Shown here piece after piece: positions 6,581 through 14,015 of a stretch of DNA of 14,015 bases; within the stretch, counting starts at the first letter, position 1; every line of letters starts with the position of its first letter. The stretch is from contig CAKTZP010000047.1 in the NCBI GenBank assembly GCA_934636045.1, positions 1 through 14,015 of the forward strand, given 5' to 3'. The stretch comes from an uncultured Oscillospiraceae bacterium. GTDB taxonomy: Bacteria > Bacillota > Clostridia > Oscillospirales > Oscillospiraceae. Position numbers and translations under genes: made by a program. Below the pieces are notes generated by a model, which did not search any database, was not told where the DNA came from, and worked only from the letters and a program-made list of their open reading frames with translations.

Positions 6581-8298
6581 TTTGTGCCACCCCCCGTCTG
6601 AGAGGCGTAGATTTCCTGATAGATGCGGCAGCGCGCGAGCAGCTCGTCGTGTGTGCCGTGGTCGACCAGCGCGCCCTTGTCCATGACGAAGATGCAGTCG
6701 GCGCTCATCGCGGAGGTGATGCGCTGGGTCACGACGATTTGCGTGCGGCCGCGGATTTTCTCGTTGAGCGCGGCGCGCAGGTTCTTTTCCGTCAGGAAGT
6801 CCAGCGCGGAGAAGCTGTCGTCAAAAATATAGATCGGTACGTCCTTGACGATTGCGCGGGCGATGGACAGACGCTGCTTTTGGCCGCCGGAGAGGTTCTT
6901 GCCGGCTTGCTTGATCTCGTAGTCCATGCCGCCGTCCACGGAGGCGATAAAGTCCGAAAGCTGCGCGATGCGCGCGGCCTCGGCGATCTGCTCATCTGTG
7001 GCGTCGGTGTTGCCGATGCGGATGTTCTCGCCGATCGTGCCGGAATAGACGGCTGCGCCCTGCAAAACGGTGCTGATGCTGCGGCGCAGGGCGTGCTTGC
7101 TTAAATCGCGCGCTGAAATGCCGTCAAGCAGCACCTCGCCCGCCGTCGGCTGGCGGAAGCCCAGCAGGAGCGCAATCAGCGTGCTCTTGCCGCTGCCTGT
7201 GCCGCCGATAATGGCGACGGTCTGCCCCTTGTGGATCTCCAGCGAGACGTTGCGGATCGCGTCCTCCGCGCCGCCGTAGGAAAAGCTGACGCTGCGGAAG
7301 GCAATTTCTCCCTGCAGCAGGTGGTCGCTGCCGACGCTCGGGTCGCCCATGCCGTCGGCGCACATGACCTGATCGATGCGCTTGGCGGCGACCTGCGCAT
7401 GCGGGTACATGACCAGTGCGAATGAGGCCATCATCACACCGTTCATGACCATTGCGAGGTACTGGATGATGGCAAAAATGTCGCCTGCGCTGACCGCGCT
7501 GACACCGTGCACCATCCGCCAGCCGCCGAAATAGACGATCAGCAGCGCCGAAAGGTTCAGCACCAGCAGGGAAACGGGCGTCAAAAGTCCCATTGAGACG
7601 TTGCCGCGGATGATATTTTCCGCCATGACCTCCGTCGCGTGGGCGATGCGGCCGTGCTCATGCGCTTCGGAATTGAACGCGCGGATGACGCGGATGCCGC
7701 GCAGACGCTCGCGCATGATGGCGTTCTGGCGGTCGATGTACTCGTCGGATTTTTCCCACAGCGGCAGCACGCGCCGCCCGATCAGGACGACGACCGCGAT
7801 GATCAGCGGAATGAAGGCCATAAAAATCAGCGACAGGACGAGATCCTTGCGCATCGCCAGCGCCGTGCCGCCGAGAAACAGCATCGGAATGGTGGCTACC
7901 GTGCCGCAGAGCATCGAGGCGACCCACGAAAGCGTCTCAACGTCATGCGTGGCGCGGGTGACGAGCGCCGCCGTGCCGAGGGCGCCGAATTCCTCGAACG
8001 AGAGCGTGTTGACCTTGCGGAAAATGTCGAACCGCATGTCGGCGCAAAAGCCTGCGACGACCTCGGCGCTCAGCTTCATGCCGCCGAGGATGCAGCCGAG
8101 GCTGACTGCGGCGACGCCAAGCATCTTGCCGCAGCAGCGCAGAACATAGCCGAAATCGCCCGTCTGAATGCCGTGGTTGAGAATGTCCGACATCAGCGTC
8201 GGCAGCAGCAGATCGCACAGCGTCGAAACCGAGATGAGCAGCGCTGCCAACAGCAGCCTGCCGCGATACGGCTTGAGATAGTGTAATACTCTTTTCAT
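6577..8298 (-). CDS. ABC exporter half-transporter with degenerate ATPase site (heterodimer partner)
   Basis: This 573-residue protein is the first gene of the exporter operon. A membrane domain (about 12-310) is followed by an ATPase domain (about 330-565). Walker A GGTGSGKST (365-373), Q413 and signature LSGGQ (469-473) are present. Walker B reads YIFDD, with D494 where the catalytic glutamate is expected, and the switch histidine is Gln (Q525 in VVTQR). These two changes are the known marks of the inactive-site subunit in asymmetric heterodimeric exporters, so the subunit is probably functional as a partner and not decayed. The ATG at 8298 follows AAAGGA at close spacing. It is preceded by a leader of about 89 bases with two possible hairpins and a promoter near 8394-8422. 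Its stop overlaps the next start by four bases. Confidence 0.93.
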   Translation of the reverse strand: MKRVLHYLKPYRGRLLLAALLISVSTLCDLLLPTLMSDILNHGIQTGDFGYVLRCCGKMLGVAAVSLGCILGGMKLSAEVVAGFCADMRFDIFRKVNTLSFEEFGALGTAALVTRATHDVETLSWVASMLCGTVATIPMLFLGGTALAMRKDLVLSLIFMAFIPLIIAVVVLIGRRVLPLWEKSDEYIDRQNAIMRERLRGIRVIRAFNSEAHEHGRIAHATEVMAENIIRGNVSMGLLTPVSLLVLNLSALLIVYFGGWRMVHGVSAVSAGDIFAIIQYLAMVMNGVMMASFALVMYPHAQVAAKRIDQVMCADGMGDPSVGSDHLLQGEIAFRSVSFSYGGAEDAIRNVSLEIHKGQTVAIIGGTGSGKSTLIALLLGFRQPTAGEVLLDGISARDLSKHALRRSISTVLQGAAVYSGTIGENIRIGNTDATDEQIAEAARIAQLSDFIASVDGGMDYEIKQAGKNLSGGQKQRLSIARAIVKDVPIYIFDDSFSALDFLTEKNLRAALNEKIRGRTQIVVTQRITSAMSADCIFVMDKGALVDHGTHDELLARCRIYQEIYASQTGGGTK

Positions 8299-8315
8299 AG
8301 CTTCCTTTCTTTTTT

Positions 8316-8370
8316 GGAGAGCCCTTCTCTCCCATGGTCTGTCCGCGCGGCGCTACTACCCGCCGTCCGG
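8316..8370 (-). promoter_or_regulatory. Structured 5' leader of the exporter operon (two hairpins)
   Basis: In the transcript leader, the segment 8370-8361 can pair with 8352-8343 (10 pairs with one mismatch and one G-U, 8-base loop). GGAGAG (8332-8327) pairs with CTCTCC (8321-8316) around a 5-base loop. The second hairpin ends about 7 bases before the AAAGGA ribosome site. No T-tract follows either hairpin on this strand, so a classical attenuator is not evident. Confidence 0.45.
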
Positions 8371-8393
8371 CACAAAACCCCTTACGAAGAACT

Positions 8394-8422
8394 ATTCTAT
8401 CATAAATATCCCAAAATGGAAG
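8394..8422 (-). promoter_or_regulatory. Promoter of the exporter-kinase operon
   Basis: On the minus strand, TAGAAT (8399-8394) is preceded by TGA, an extended -10. A weak CTTCCA (8422-8417) lies 17 bases upstream. Transcription should begin near 8387, about 89 bases before the ATG at 8298. Confidence 0.55.
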
Positions 8423-8675
8423 GGGAATTTCAAAATAGGAGCCATTTTTCGGGGAATTCGGCGGGACATTGGTCCTCTACCTATCTCGGCACGTCTATTT
8501 TTTGCAGGCGTCCGTAACATGCGTAGGATGGGCTGCCCTCAACCCGCCGCGCGGGCACCCGCCCTACGGAGGGCGGAGAATACGGCACAACCACATTGCT
8601 AAGCCTACACGGGGGGAATTCGGCTCGATTTTGGAGCGAGAATTTGAATTTTCTGTAAGGATTTGGCTTCAGTGC
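8423..8675. other. Gene-free region between divergent exporter and secA promoters
   Basis: No credible coding sequence was found between the two divergent promoters. The region holds the imperfect palindrome at 8522-8568 and two copies of GGGGAATTCGG (8451-8461 and 8613-8623, 162 bases apart). A GGGGAATT also occurs at 8422-8429. Open frames here have no ribosome site and cross the palindrome. Confidence 0.6.
8522..8568. repeat. REP-like imperfect GC-rich palindrome
   Basis: CGTAGGATGGGC at 8522-8533 pairs imperfectly with the arm ending CCCGCCCTACG at 8568. The stem continues through TGCCC/GGGCA, giving about 16 pairs with one mismatch (A8528/C8562), one G-U and one bulged C (8533). The loop is 14 bases, GC-rich. 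Its form resembles dispersed intergenic palindromes of GC-rich Clostridia; copy number cannot be judged from one window. Confidence 0.55.
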
Positions 8676-8704
8676 TTTTTTTGCTGGACATTGTGTGCTA
8701 TAAT
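8676..8704 (+). promoter_or_regulatory. Promoter of the secA operon
   Basis: A perfect TATAAT (8699-8704) is preceded by TGC, an extended -10. The -35 position 17 bases upstream is only a T-run (8676-8681), so recognition probably rests on the -10. The predicted start is near 8711, leaving a leader of about 57 bases. Confidence 0.7.
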
Positions 8705-8717
8705 AGCTTTAAAAAAT

Positions 8718-8745
8718 AATTCCGCCGGAGGAAAACCGGCGAATT
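8718..8745 (+). promoter_or_regulatory. Hairpin in the secA 5' leader
   Basis: AATTC-C-GCCGG (8718-8728) pairs with CCGGCGAATT (8736-8745): ten base pairs, one bulged C and a loop of AGGAAAA. A GGAGGA sequence resembling a ribosome site straddles the closing end of the stem and the loop, about 36 bases before the secA ATG. The hairpin may modulate message stability or translation of secA. Confidence 0.5.
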
Positions 8746-8767
8746 CCAATGGAAGGGTCACAGAAGT

Positions 8768-11512
8768 ATGGGACTGATCACGAAAATGTTTGGCTCGCGC
8801 TCGGAGCGCGAGGTGAAAAAGCTCAAGCCGATCGTCGATCGCATCGAGGCGCTGGGCGGCGCAATGAAGGACTGCACCGACGAGCAGCTGCGCGCAAAGA
8901 CCGAGGAATTTCAGGCGCGCTATGCCTCCGGAGAGACGCTCGACGAGCTGCTGCCCGAGGCGTTTGCGGTATGCCGCGAGGCGGCCGACCGCGTGCTGGG
9001 CATGCGCCCGTACCGCGTCCAGCTCATCGGCGGCATCATCCTGCACCAGGGACGCATCGCCGAGATGAAGACCGGCGAGGGCAAGACCCTCGTCGCCATC
9101 CTCCCGGCCTACCTGAACGCGCTGACGGGCAAGGGCGTGCATATCGTCACCGTGAACGACTACCTTGCCAAGCGCGACTCGGAGTGGATGGGCAAGGTCT
9201 ACCGCTTCCTCGGCCTGTCGGTCGGCCTGATCGTGCACGACCTGACCTCGAGCGAGCGCCGCGAGGCCTACAAGGCCGACATTACCTACTGCACCAACAA
9301 CGAGCTGGGCTTCGACTATCTGCGTGATAACATGGCGCTTTACAAGAGCGACATGGTGCAGCGCGGACACAATTTTGCCATCGTGGACGAGGTGGACTCC
9401 ATCCTCATCGACGAGGCGCGCACGCCGCTGATCATCTCCGGCAAGGGCGAGGAGTCGACCAAGCTGTACGAAATGGCGGATTTCTTTGTCTCCGGTCTGC
9501 GCAAAAAGGTCTTTGCTACGATGGACGAAAAGCAGGAGCAGGACGATCTGGACTGCGATTACTTCGTGGACGAAAAATCCCGCACCGCGAGCCTGACCGC
9601 CAGCGGCATCGCCAAGGCGGAGAAGTATTTCGGCGTGGAAAACCTTGCCGACGTGGAAAACACCACCCTTGCGCACCATATCAATCAGGCACTCAAGGCG
9701 CGCGGCGTAATGAAGCGCGACACCGACTATGTCGTCCAGAACGGACAGGTCATCATCGTCGACGAGTTCACCGGCCGATTGATGTACGGCCGCCGCTATA
9801 ACGAGGGCCTGCATCAGGCCATCGAGGCCAAGGAGGGCGTGAGCGTCGCGGGCGAAAACAAGACCCTTGCGACCATCACGTTCCAGAATTTCTTCCGCCT
9901 GTATTCCAAGCTCTCCGGCATGACCGGCACGGCGCTGACCGAGGAGGAGGAATTCTCCGCGATCTATCAGATCGACATCGTCGAGATCCCGACCAACCGC
10001 CCCGTTATCCGCATCGACCATCACGACGTGGTGTATAAGACCGAGGCGGGCAAGTTCCGCGCGGTCATCGAGCAGATCAAAAAATGCCATGAAAAGGGAC
10101 AGCCCGTTCTGGTCGGCACCATTTCCATCGAAAAATCCGAATATCTTTCCAAGCTCCTCAAGCGCGAGGGCGTGCCGCACACCGTTCTGAACGCGAAACA
10201 CCACGAAAAAGAGGCGGAGATCGTCGCGCAGGCCGGTAAGCTCGGCGCGGTCACGATCTCGACCAATATGGCCGGCCGCGGCACGGACATCATGCTCGGC
10301 GGCAATGCGGAATACATGGCGCTGTCCGACCTGCGCAAGCGGGATATCCCGGAGGAGCTGCTGGCCGAGGCCAATTCCTATGCCGAGACGGACAATCCGG
10401 AAATTCTGGACGTCCGCCGCCAGTTCAAGGAGGCTTACGCGAAATATAAGGTGGAGGTTGACGCCGAGGCGGAGAAGGTGCGTGCGGCGGGCGGCCTGTT
10501 CATCATCGGCACCGAACGCCACGAATCGCGCCGCATCGACAACCAGCTGCGCGGCCGCTCCGGCCGTCAGGGCGACCCCGGCGAGACGCGCTTCTTCCTC
10601 TCGCTGGAGGACGATGTGATGCGTCTGTTCGGCTCCGAGCGAGTTATGAACATGATGAACTCCCTCGGCATCGACGAGGATACGCCGATCGACATGAAGA
10701 TACTCTCCGGCGCAATCGAAAACGCGCAGAAAACCGTCGAAAGCCGCAACTTCCAAGCCCGCAAAAACGTGCTGGAATACGACGACGTGATGAACACCCA
10801 GCGTACCGTGATCTATGAGCAGCGCCAGAAGGTGCTCGACGGCGAGAATCTGCACGCGACCATCGAGGGCATGATCCACTACGTCATCGACTCGGAGGTC
10901 AACGACGTGCTCGGCACGGAGCAAAAGGTCGAAAATGAGGAGCAGCTTGCGCCGCTGAACGAAAAATTCGCTGGCGTCTACTATCCCGCCGGGGCGCTCC
11001 ATGCGGCGCCCGGAGAGACCGCCGAGGCGCTGAAGGAGCAGCTGTTTGAGCTGTTTTCCAAGACCTACGCCGCGCGCGAGCAGGAGTTCGGCGCGGAGCG
11101 GATGCGCGAGATCGAGCGCATCATCCTGCTGCGCGTCGTCGACGAATACTGGATGGACAACATCGACGCCATGGACGACCTCAAGCAGGGCATCCGCCTG
11201 CGTGCCTACGGCCAGACCGACCCGGTCGTGGCCTACAAGCGCGAGGGCTTTGCAATGTTTGACGGCATGATCAACGCCATCCGCGAGGAGACCGTGCGCC
11301 GTCTGTACCTGTTCCGTCTGCGCACCCCCGAGGATGTCAAGCGCAAGCAGGTCGCCAAGATCACCGCCACCGGCGCCACCGGCGGCGACCAAACCGTCAA
11401 GCGTCAGCCGGTCGTCAAAAAGATCAAGATCGGCGCGAACGATCCCTGCCCCTGCGGCAGCGGCAAGAAATATAAGTATTGCTGCCGCGACAAGGACGAG
11501 GCGAAGCAATGA
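8768..11512 (+). CDS. secA: Preprotein translocase ATPase SecA
   Basis: SecA, 914 residues, is the motor ATPase that pushes preproteins through SecYEG at the cytoplasmic membrane. The first nucleotide-binding domain has Walker A KTGEGKT (101-107) and Walker B VDEVD (206-210), followed by [11 protein letters not shown]. The preprotein cross-linking domain lies at about 221-370, ending in the [14 protein letters not shown] region. The second nucleotide domain has MAGRGTD (501-507) and the arginine-finger motif [13 protein letters not shown] (593-605). Between these, about 512-573 is an extra charged segment, the known variable insertion absent from shorter Bacillus-type SecA. The scaffold helix region follows. 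The tail is a zinc motif [13 protein letters not shown] (C894, C896, C905, C906) typical of SecB-interacting or zinc-binding SecA tails. The ATG at 8768 has GGAAGGG (8751-8757) at a rather long spacing of 10. It is followed by pgeF with a four-base overlap. Confidence 0.98.
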   Translation: MGLITKMFGSRSEREVKKLKPIVDRIEALGGAMKDCTDEQLRAKTEEFQARYASGETLDELLPEAFAVCREAADRVLGMRPYRVQLIGGIILHQGRIAEMKTGEGKTLVAILPAYLNALTGKGVHIVTVNDYLAKRDSEWMGKVYRFLGLSVGLIVHDLTSSERREAYKADITYCTNNELGFDYLRDNMALYKSDMVQRGHNFAIVDEVDSILIDEARTPLIISGKGEESTKLYEMADFFVSGLRKKVFATMDEKQEQDDLDCDYFVDEKSRTASLTASGIAKAEKYFGVENLADVENTTLAHHINQALKARGVMKRDTDYVVQNGQVIIVDEFTGRLMYGRRYNEGLHQAIEAKEGVSVAGENKTLATITFQNFFRLYSKLSGMTGTALTEEEEFSAIYQIDIVEIPTNRPVIRIDHHDVVYKTEAGKFRAVIEQIKKCHEKGQPVLVGTISIEKSEYLSKLLKREGVPHTVLNAKHHEKEAEIVAQAGKLGAVTISTNMAGRGTDIMLGGNAEYMALSDLRKRDIPEELLAEANSYAETDNPEILDVRRQFKEAYAKYKVEVDAEAEKVRAAGGLFIIGTERHESRRIDNQLRGRSGRQGDPGETRFFLSLEDDVMRLFGSERVMNMMNSLGIDEDTPIDMKILSGAIENAQKTVESRNFQARKNVLEYDDVMNTQRTVIYEQRQKVLDGENLHATIEGMIHYVIDSEVNDVLGTEQKVENEEQLAPLNEKFAGVYYPAGALHAAPGETAEALKEQLFELFSKTYAAREQEFGAERMREIERIILLRVVDEYWMDNIDAMDDLKQGIRLRAYGQTDPVVAYKREGFAMFDGMINAIREETVRRLYLFRLRTPEDVKRKQVAKITATGATGGDQTVKRQPVVKKIKIGANDPCPCGSGKKYKYCCRDKDEAKQ

Positions 11513-12315
11513 GCTTTTATGTTAACCGCTCGGGTGCACTCGAATACCTGACCAGCGATTTGTTACAGGGAACGGCGCACTGCTTTTCCACCCGCTTCGG
11601 CGGGGTAAGCGAGGGCGCGCTGGCATCGCTGAACCTCGGTGTGCACCGCGGCGACCGCCCGGCCAAGGTGCTGGAAAACTACCGCATTTTGGGGCGCGCC
11701 GTCGGCTTCGAGCCGAAGCAGACCGTCTTCACCCGGCAGGTTCACTCGGATCTTGTCGAGCGCGTCGGCAGGGCGCAGTGCGGCCGCGGGCTGATTCTTC
11801 CGGTCGAAAACGACTGTGACGGGCTGATAACGAACGAAACGGGCGTGGCGCTGACGGTTTTTTCCGCCGATTGCACGCCGGTGCTGCTCTATGACCCGGT
11901 CAAGCGCGTGATCGGCGCGGTACACGCAGGCTGGCGCGGCACGGCCGCAGGCATTGCCGCCAAGGCGGCGGAAAAAATGCAGCGCGAGCTCGGCTGCGAC
12001 CCGAGCGACCTGCGTGCGGCCATCGGCCCGTGCATTGCACAGTGCTGCTTTGAGACCGACGCGGATGTGCCGATGGCGATGTTAAATGCGCTCGGCGCGG
12101 AAGCTGAAATAGCCATCCGCCCGGCGGGAGATAAATATTATGTAAACCTAAAAGAATGCAACGCCATCTGGCTGCGCCGTGCGGGCGTGACGCAGATCGA
12201 TCTCTGCGAGGACTGCACCGCCTGCCAGCCGGAGCGCTTCTGGTCGCACCGGCGCGTCGGCAACCGCCGCGGCTCATTGGCGGCTGTCATCATGTTACAA
12301 GGAGAAACCACGTGA
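11509..12315 (+). CDS. pgeF: PgeF/YfiH (LACC1-family) protein, purine nucleoside phosphorylase / peptidoglycan editing factor
   Basis: The 268-residue protein has the three zinc-site residues of this family: H79 in QVHSD, C122 in FSADCTPV and H139 in VHAGWRG. The motif AIGPCI (171-176) and the C-terminal ending FWSHRR...GNRRG are also typical. Members were once called polyphenol oxidases or laccases. Characterised members act on purine nucleosides (phosphorylase and adenosine deaminase activities) and, in E. coli YfiH, keep peptidoglycan precursors correct. It is likely cytoplasmic. The start at 11509 overlaps the secA stop (ATGA) and gives the normal family N-terminus. An upstream in-frame ATG at 11479 would lie entirely inside secA. 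The stop overlaps the next start (GTGA at 12312-12315). It looks like a normal full-length copy; the reason for linkage to secA is unclear. Confidence 0.93.
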   Translation: MSFYVNRSGALEYLTSDLLQGTAHCFSTRFGGVSEGALASLNLGVHRGDRPAKVLENYRILGRAVGFEPKQTVFTRQVHSDLVERVGRAQCGRGLILPVENDCDGLITNETGVALTVFSADCTPVLLYDPVKRVIGAVHAGWRGTAAGIAAKAAEKMQRELGCDPSDLRAAIGPCIAQCCFETDADVPMAMLNALGAEAEIAIRPAGDKYYVNLKECNAIWLRRAGVTQIDLCEDCTACQPERFWSHRRVGNRRGSLAAVIMLQGETT

Positions 12316-13937
12316 AAAAGCTGATCGCACTTGGCCTGCTGCTGGCGCTGCTGCTCAGCGGCTGCGCCAACACCGCAAAAGACCCCGCGCAGACCGAGCC
12401 GACCGCGGCCGAGACCACCGAGGCCGCGACCGAGCCGGAGACCACCGGCGAGCCGCTGGCCACGAAGCCGGACGACGGCTTCGGTCTGTCGTACCTGCCG
12501 GAATACGGTCTGAACCCCTACACCTGCCTTGCGACGGTCAACCGCGCGGCGTTTTCGCTGCTGTATGAGAGCCTGTTTGTCGTTTCCGGCGAGTTCCGCG
12601 CGGTGCCGCAGCTTTGCCAGAGCTTCCGCGTTTCGGAGGATGGCACGACGTATTATTTTACGCTCGTGCCCGGCGTGACCTTCTCAGACGGCACGCTTCT
12701 GACGGCGCAGGACGTTGTGGCCTCCATTCAAGCCGCGCGCAACAGCGGCATTTATAGGGCGCGCCTGTCGCACATCTACGATATTTCCGCTGAGGCCGAC
12801 GGGACAATCGTCATTCTGCTTGACACACCGTATGAAAACTTTGCGCCCATGCTGGATGTTCCGGTGGTCAAGGCTGATTCCGTTGAGGCCCAGACCCCGA
12901 CCGGCAGCGGTCCGTACTATCTGCGCGGCGAGGCGCTCGTCCGCAACCCCAAGTGGGTTGAGACTGTCCCCCTGTGCGTCGATACCGACGTTATCCAACT
13001 CAGCCCCGTGGAAACGCCGAACGATCTGCGCGATGCGTTCGAATTCGGCGGGACCGATCTGGTCTACTGTGACCCAAACTCCGTGGCTGCAGGCGGCTAT
13101 CGCTGCGACTACGAGGCGTGGGCGGTGCCCACGACCGTCATGCACTACATCGGCTTCAACCTCTACAGCGGCTACTTCGTCAACGACACGCTGCGCACCG
13201 CTGTGACCTATGCCATTGACCGCAACGCGCTGTCCAACGAGGTCTATAAGGGCTTCGCCCAGCCGAGCGTTCTGCCGTGCAATCCCTTGTCGGACTATTA
13301 TGACGAGCAGCTGGCCAAGGACTATGACTATGCGCCGGCTCGCTTTGCCGAGGCAGTCGGTAATTCGCGCGTCACCACCTCGGAGGATTATCTCGGTCAT
13401 GTCGGCATTTTCCTTGTCTGCTCGGACGACCCCAAGCGCGTCGCCGCGGCGGAGCGCATTGCCGAAAAGCTCAAGTCCGCCGGGCTGAACATCACCGTTA
13501 ACGCGGTCGACCGCGAGCAGTATCTCAAGGATCTTGACGACGGCGATTTTGACTTGTATTATGGCGAGACCCGCCTGACGCCGAACTTTGATTTGACCGA
13601 ATTTTTTACCAAGTACGGCAACCTGCAATTTGGCGCTATCAGCAGCACCGGCCTTGCCGCGCTCTGCAATTCCGCGCTGAAAAACTCCGGCAGCTTCTAT
13701 GACCTCTGCGGTCAGCTGCTGCAAACCGCGCCGATTTGCCCGGTCGTGTTCAAGAGTAACGCAATCCTTGTCACGCGCGGCATGCTCTCAAACATCACGC
13801 CCGGCGTCGATTTTGTCTTCCTCAACACCGACGGCGCGCGCACGCTCTCTGACGCCGACGTCACCTACGGCAGCAAGACCGAGCCCGCAACAGACGCAAC
13901 GGAGCCTGACGCCACCGAAGCCGAACCGGTAGGGTAG
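12312..13937 (+). CDS. Family 5 extracellular solute-binding lipoprotein (peptide/nickel ABC type)
   Basis: The start is GTG at 12312, overlapping the pgeF stop, with AAGGAG (12299-12304) seven bases upstream. The 541-residue product opens with a lipoprotein signal: KK, a hydrophobic stretch, then lipobox LSGC with C18 as the acylated residue. Residues 19-55 are a flexible linker rich in Thr, Glu, Pro and Ala. The SBP_bac_5 domain (about 58-515) shows the hallmark NPYT...LYESLF region, then EDGTTYYFTLVPGVTFSDGT and LTAQDVVASI. Such proteins capture oligopeptides or related solutes outside the membrane for an ABC importer. No permease or ATPase partner is in the window. The C-terminal 20 or so residues repeat the Thr/Glu/Pro style of the linker, an odd tail for the family. 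Export should use the Sec pathway, matching its place after secA. The ligand is not predictable here. Confidence 0.92.
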   Translation: MKKLIALGLLLALLLSGCANTAKDPAQTEPTAAETTEAATEPETTGEPLATKPDDGFGLSYLPEYGLNPYTCLATVNRAAFSLLYESLFVVSGEFRAVPQLCQSFRVSEDGTTYYFTLVPGVTFSDGTLLTAQDVVASIQAARNSGIYRARLSHIYDISAEADGTIVILLDTPYENFAPMLDVPVVKADSVEAQTPTGSGPYYLRGEALVRNPKWVETVPLCVDTDVIQLSPVETPNDLRDAFEFGGTDLVYCDPNSVAAGGYRCDYEAWAVPTTVMHYIGFNLYSGYFVNDTLRTAVTYAIDRNALSNEVYKGFAQPSVLPCNPLSDYYDEQLAKDYDYAPARFAEAVGNSRVTTSEDYLGHVGIFLVCSDDPKRVAAAERIAEKLKSAGLNITVNAVDREQYLKDLDDGDFDLYYGETRLTPNFDLTEFFTKYGNLQFGAISSTGLAALCNSALKNSGSFYDLCGQLLQTAPICPVVFKSNAILVTRGMLSNITPGVDFVFLNTDGARTLSDADVTYGSKTEPATDATEPDATEAEPVG

Positions 13938-14015
13938 GGGACGGAAGCTAAGCCCGGCGCGGAGACGAGAACGCGGCGGAAAGTAAGAGAAAAAACAGCA
14001 GCACCGCAATATCGC

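Noticed and set aside
4844..6601. Long plus-strand open frames opposite the canonical exporter subunit
   Set aside because: Their composition (Val, Gly, Asp, Gln, His rich) is typical of antisense shadows, and the minus strand has complete ABC motifs.
7943..8335. Minus-strand open frame beginning in the exporter leader as a possible leader peptide
   Set aside because: It has no good ribosome site, and past 8298 it is only an out-of-frame reading of the exporter gene.
8749..9327. Open frame starting just before secA in another frame
   Set aside because: It overlaps the certain secA sequence, is rich in Arg and Gly, and its ATG merely lies in the leader after the hairpin. A secretion-monitor peptide was considered, but no signal peptide or arrest-like motif is visible.
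8669..11509. A 946-residue open frame on the minus strand opposite secA
   Set aside because: It mirrors the secA coding frame in GC-rich DNA, is full of Val/Ala/Asp/Leu runs, matches no family I know, and has no plausible promoter or ribosome site. SecA is certain on the other strand.

Overview
The window looks like chromosomal DNA from a GC-rich Gram-positive anaerobe, most likely a member of Oscillospiraceae or a related Clostridia group. This is inference from several things: strong AGGAG-type ribosome sites, a BceS/GraS-type two-component pair, a tRNA-Val with anticodon CAC, a clostridial-type SecA with a zinc-binding tail, and a Thr/Glu/Pro-rich lipoprotein linker. No phage genes, transposase, CRISPR array or rRNA was seen.

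Left part (1-4267). The tail of a probable THEP1-like nucleotide triphosphatase ends in a hairpin. It is followed by a response regulator and an intramembrane-sensing histidine kinase (269-1935), overlapping by four bases. A strong bidirectional terminator separates them from a convergent PlsC-like acyltransferase with a zinc ribbon in its C-terminal half (1978-3252). Divergent from the acyltransferase are tRNA-Val(CAC), its terminator and a MutT-type Nudix hydrolase (3549-3938). Then comes a gene-free stretch rich in hairpins (3979-4265).

Middle part (4266-8422, minus strand). A promoter near 8400 drives a three-gene operon: two ABC exporter half-transporters, the first with a degenerate ATPase site and the second canonical, then a very short protein-kinase-like protein coupled to them by an 11-base gap. 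The exporter leader can form two hairpins. This operon is the least understood functional unit in the window.

Right part (8676-14015, plus strand). After an intergenic stretch with a REP-like imperfect palindrome, secA is followed by pgeF (multi-copper-oxidase-fold purine nucleoside phosphorylase family) and a family 5 solute-binding lipoprotein, each joined by a four-base stop/start overlap. Together they combine preprotein export, a housekeeping nucleoside/peptidoglycan-editing enzyme, and a lipoprotein that itself needs SecA for export.

Assessment: most genes belong to recognisable families. I found no clear evidence for a wholly new system. The best leads are the kinase-exporter operon, the acyltransferase with its zinc ribbon, the hairpin cluster at 4088-4267 and the structured leaders of the exporter and secA.
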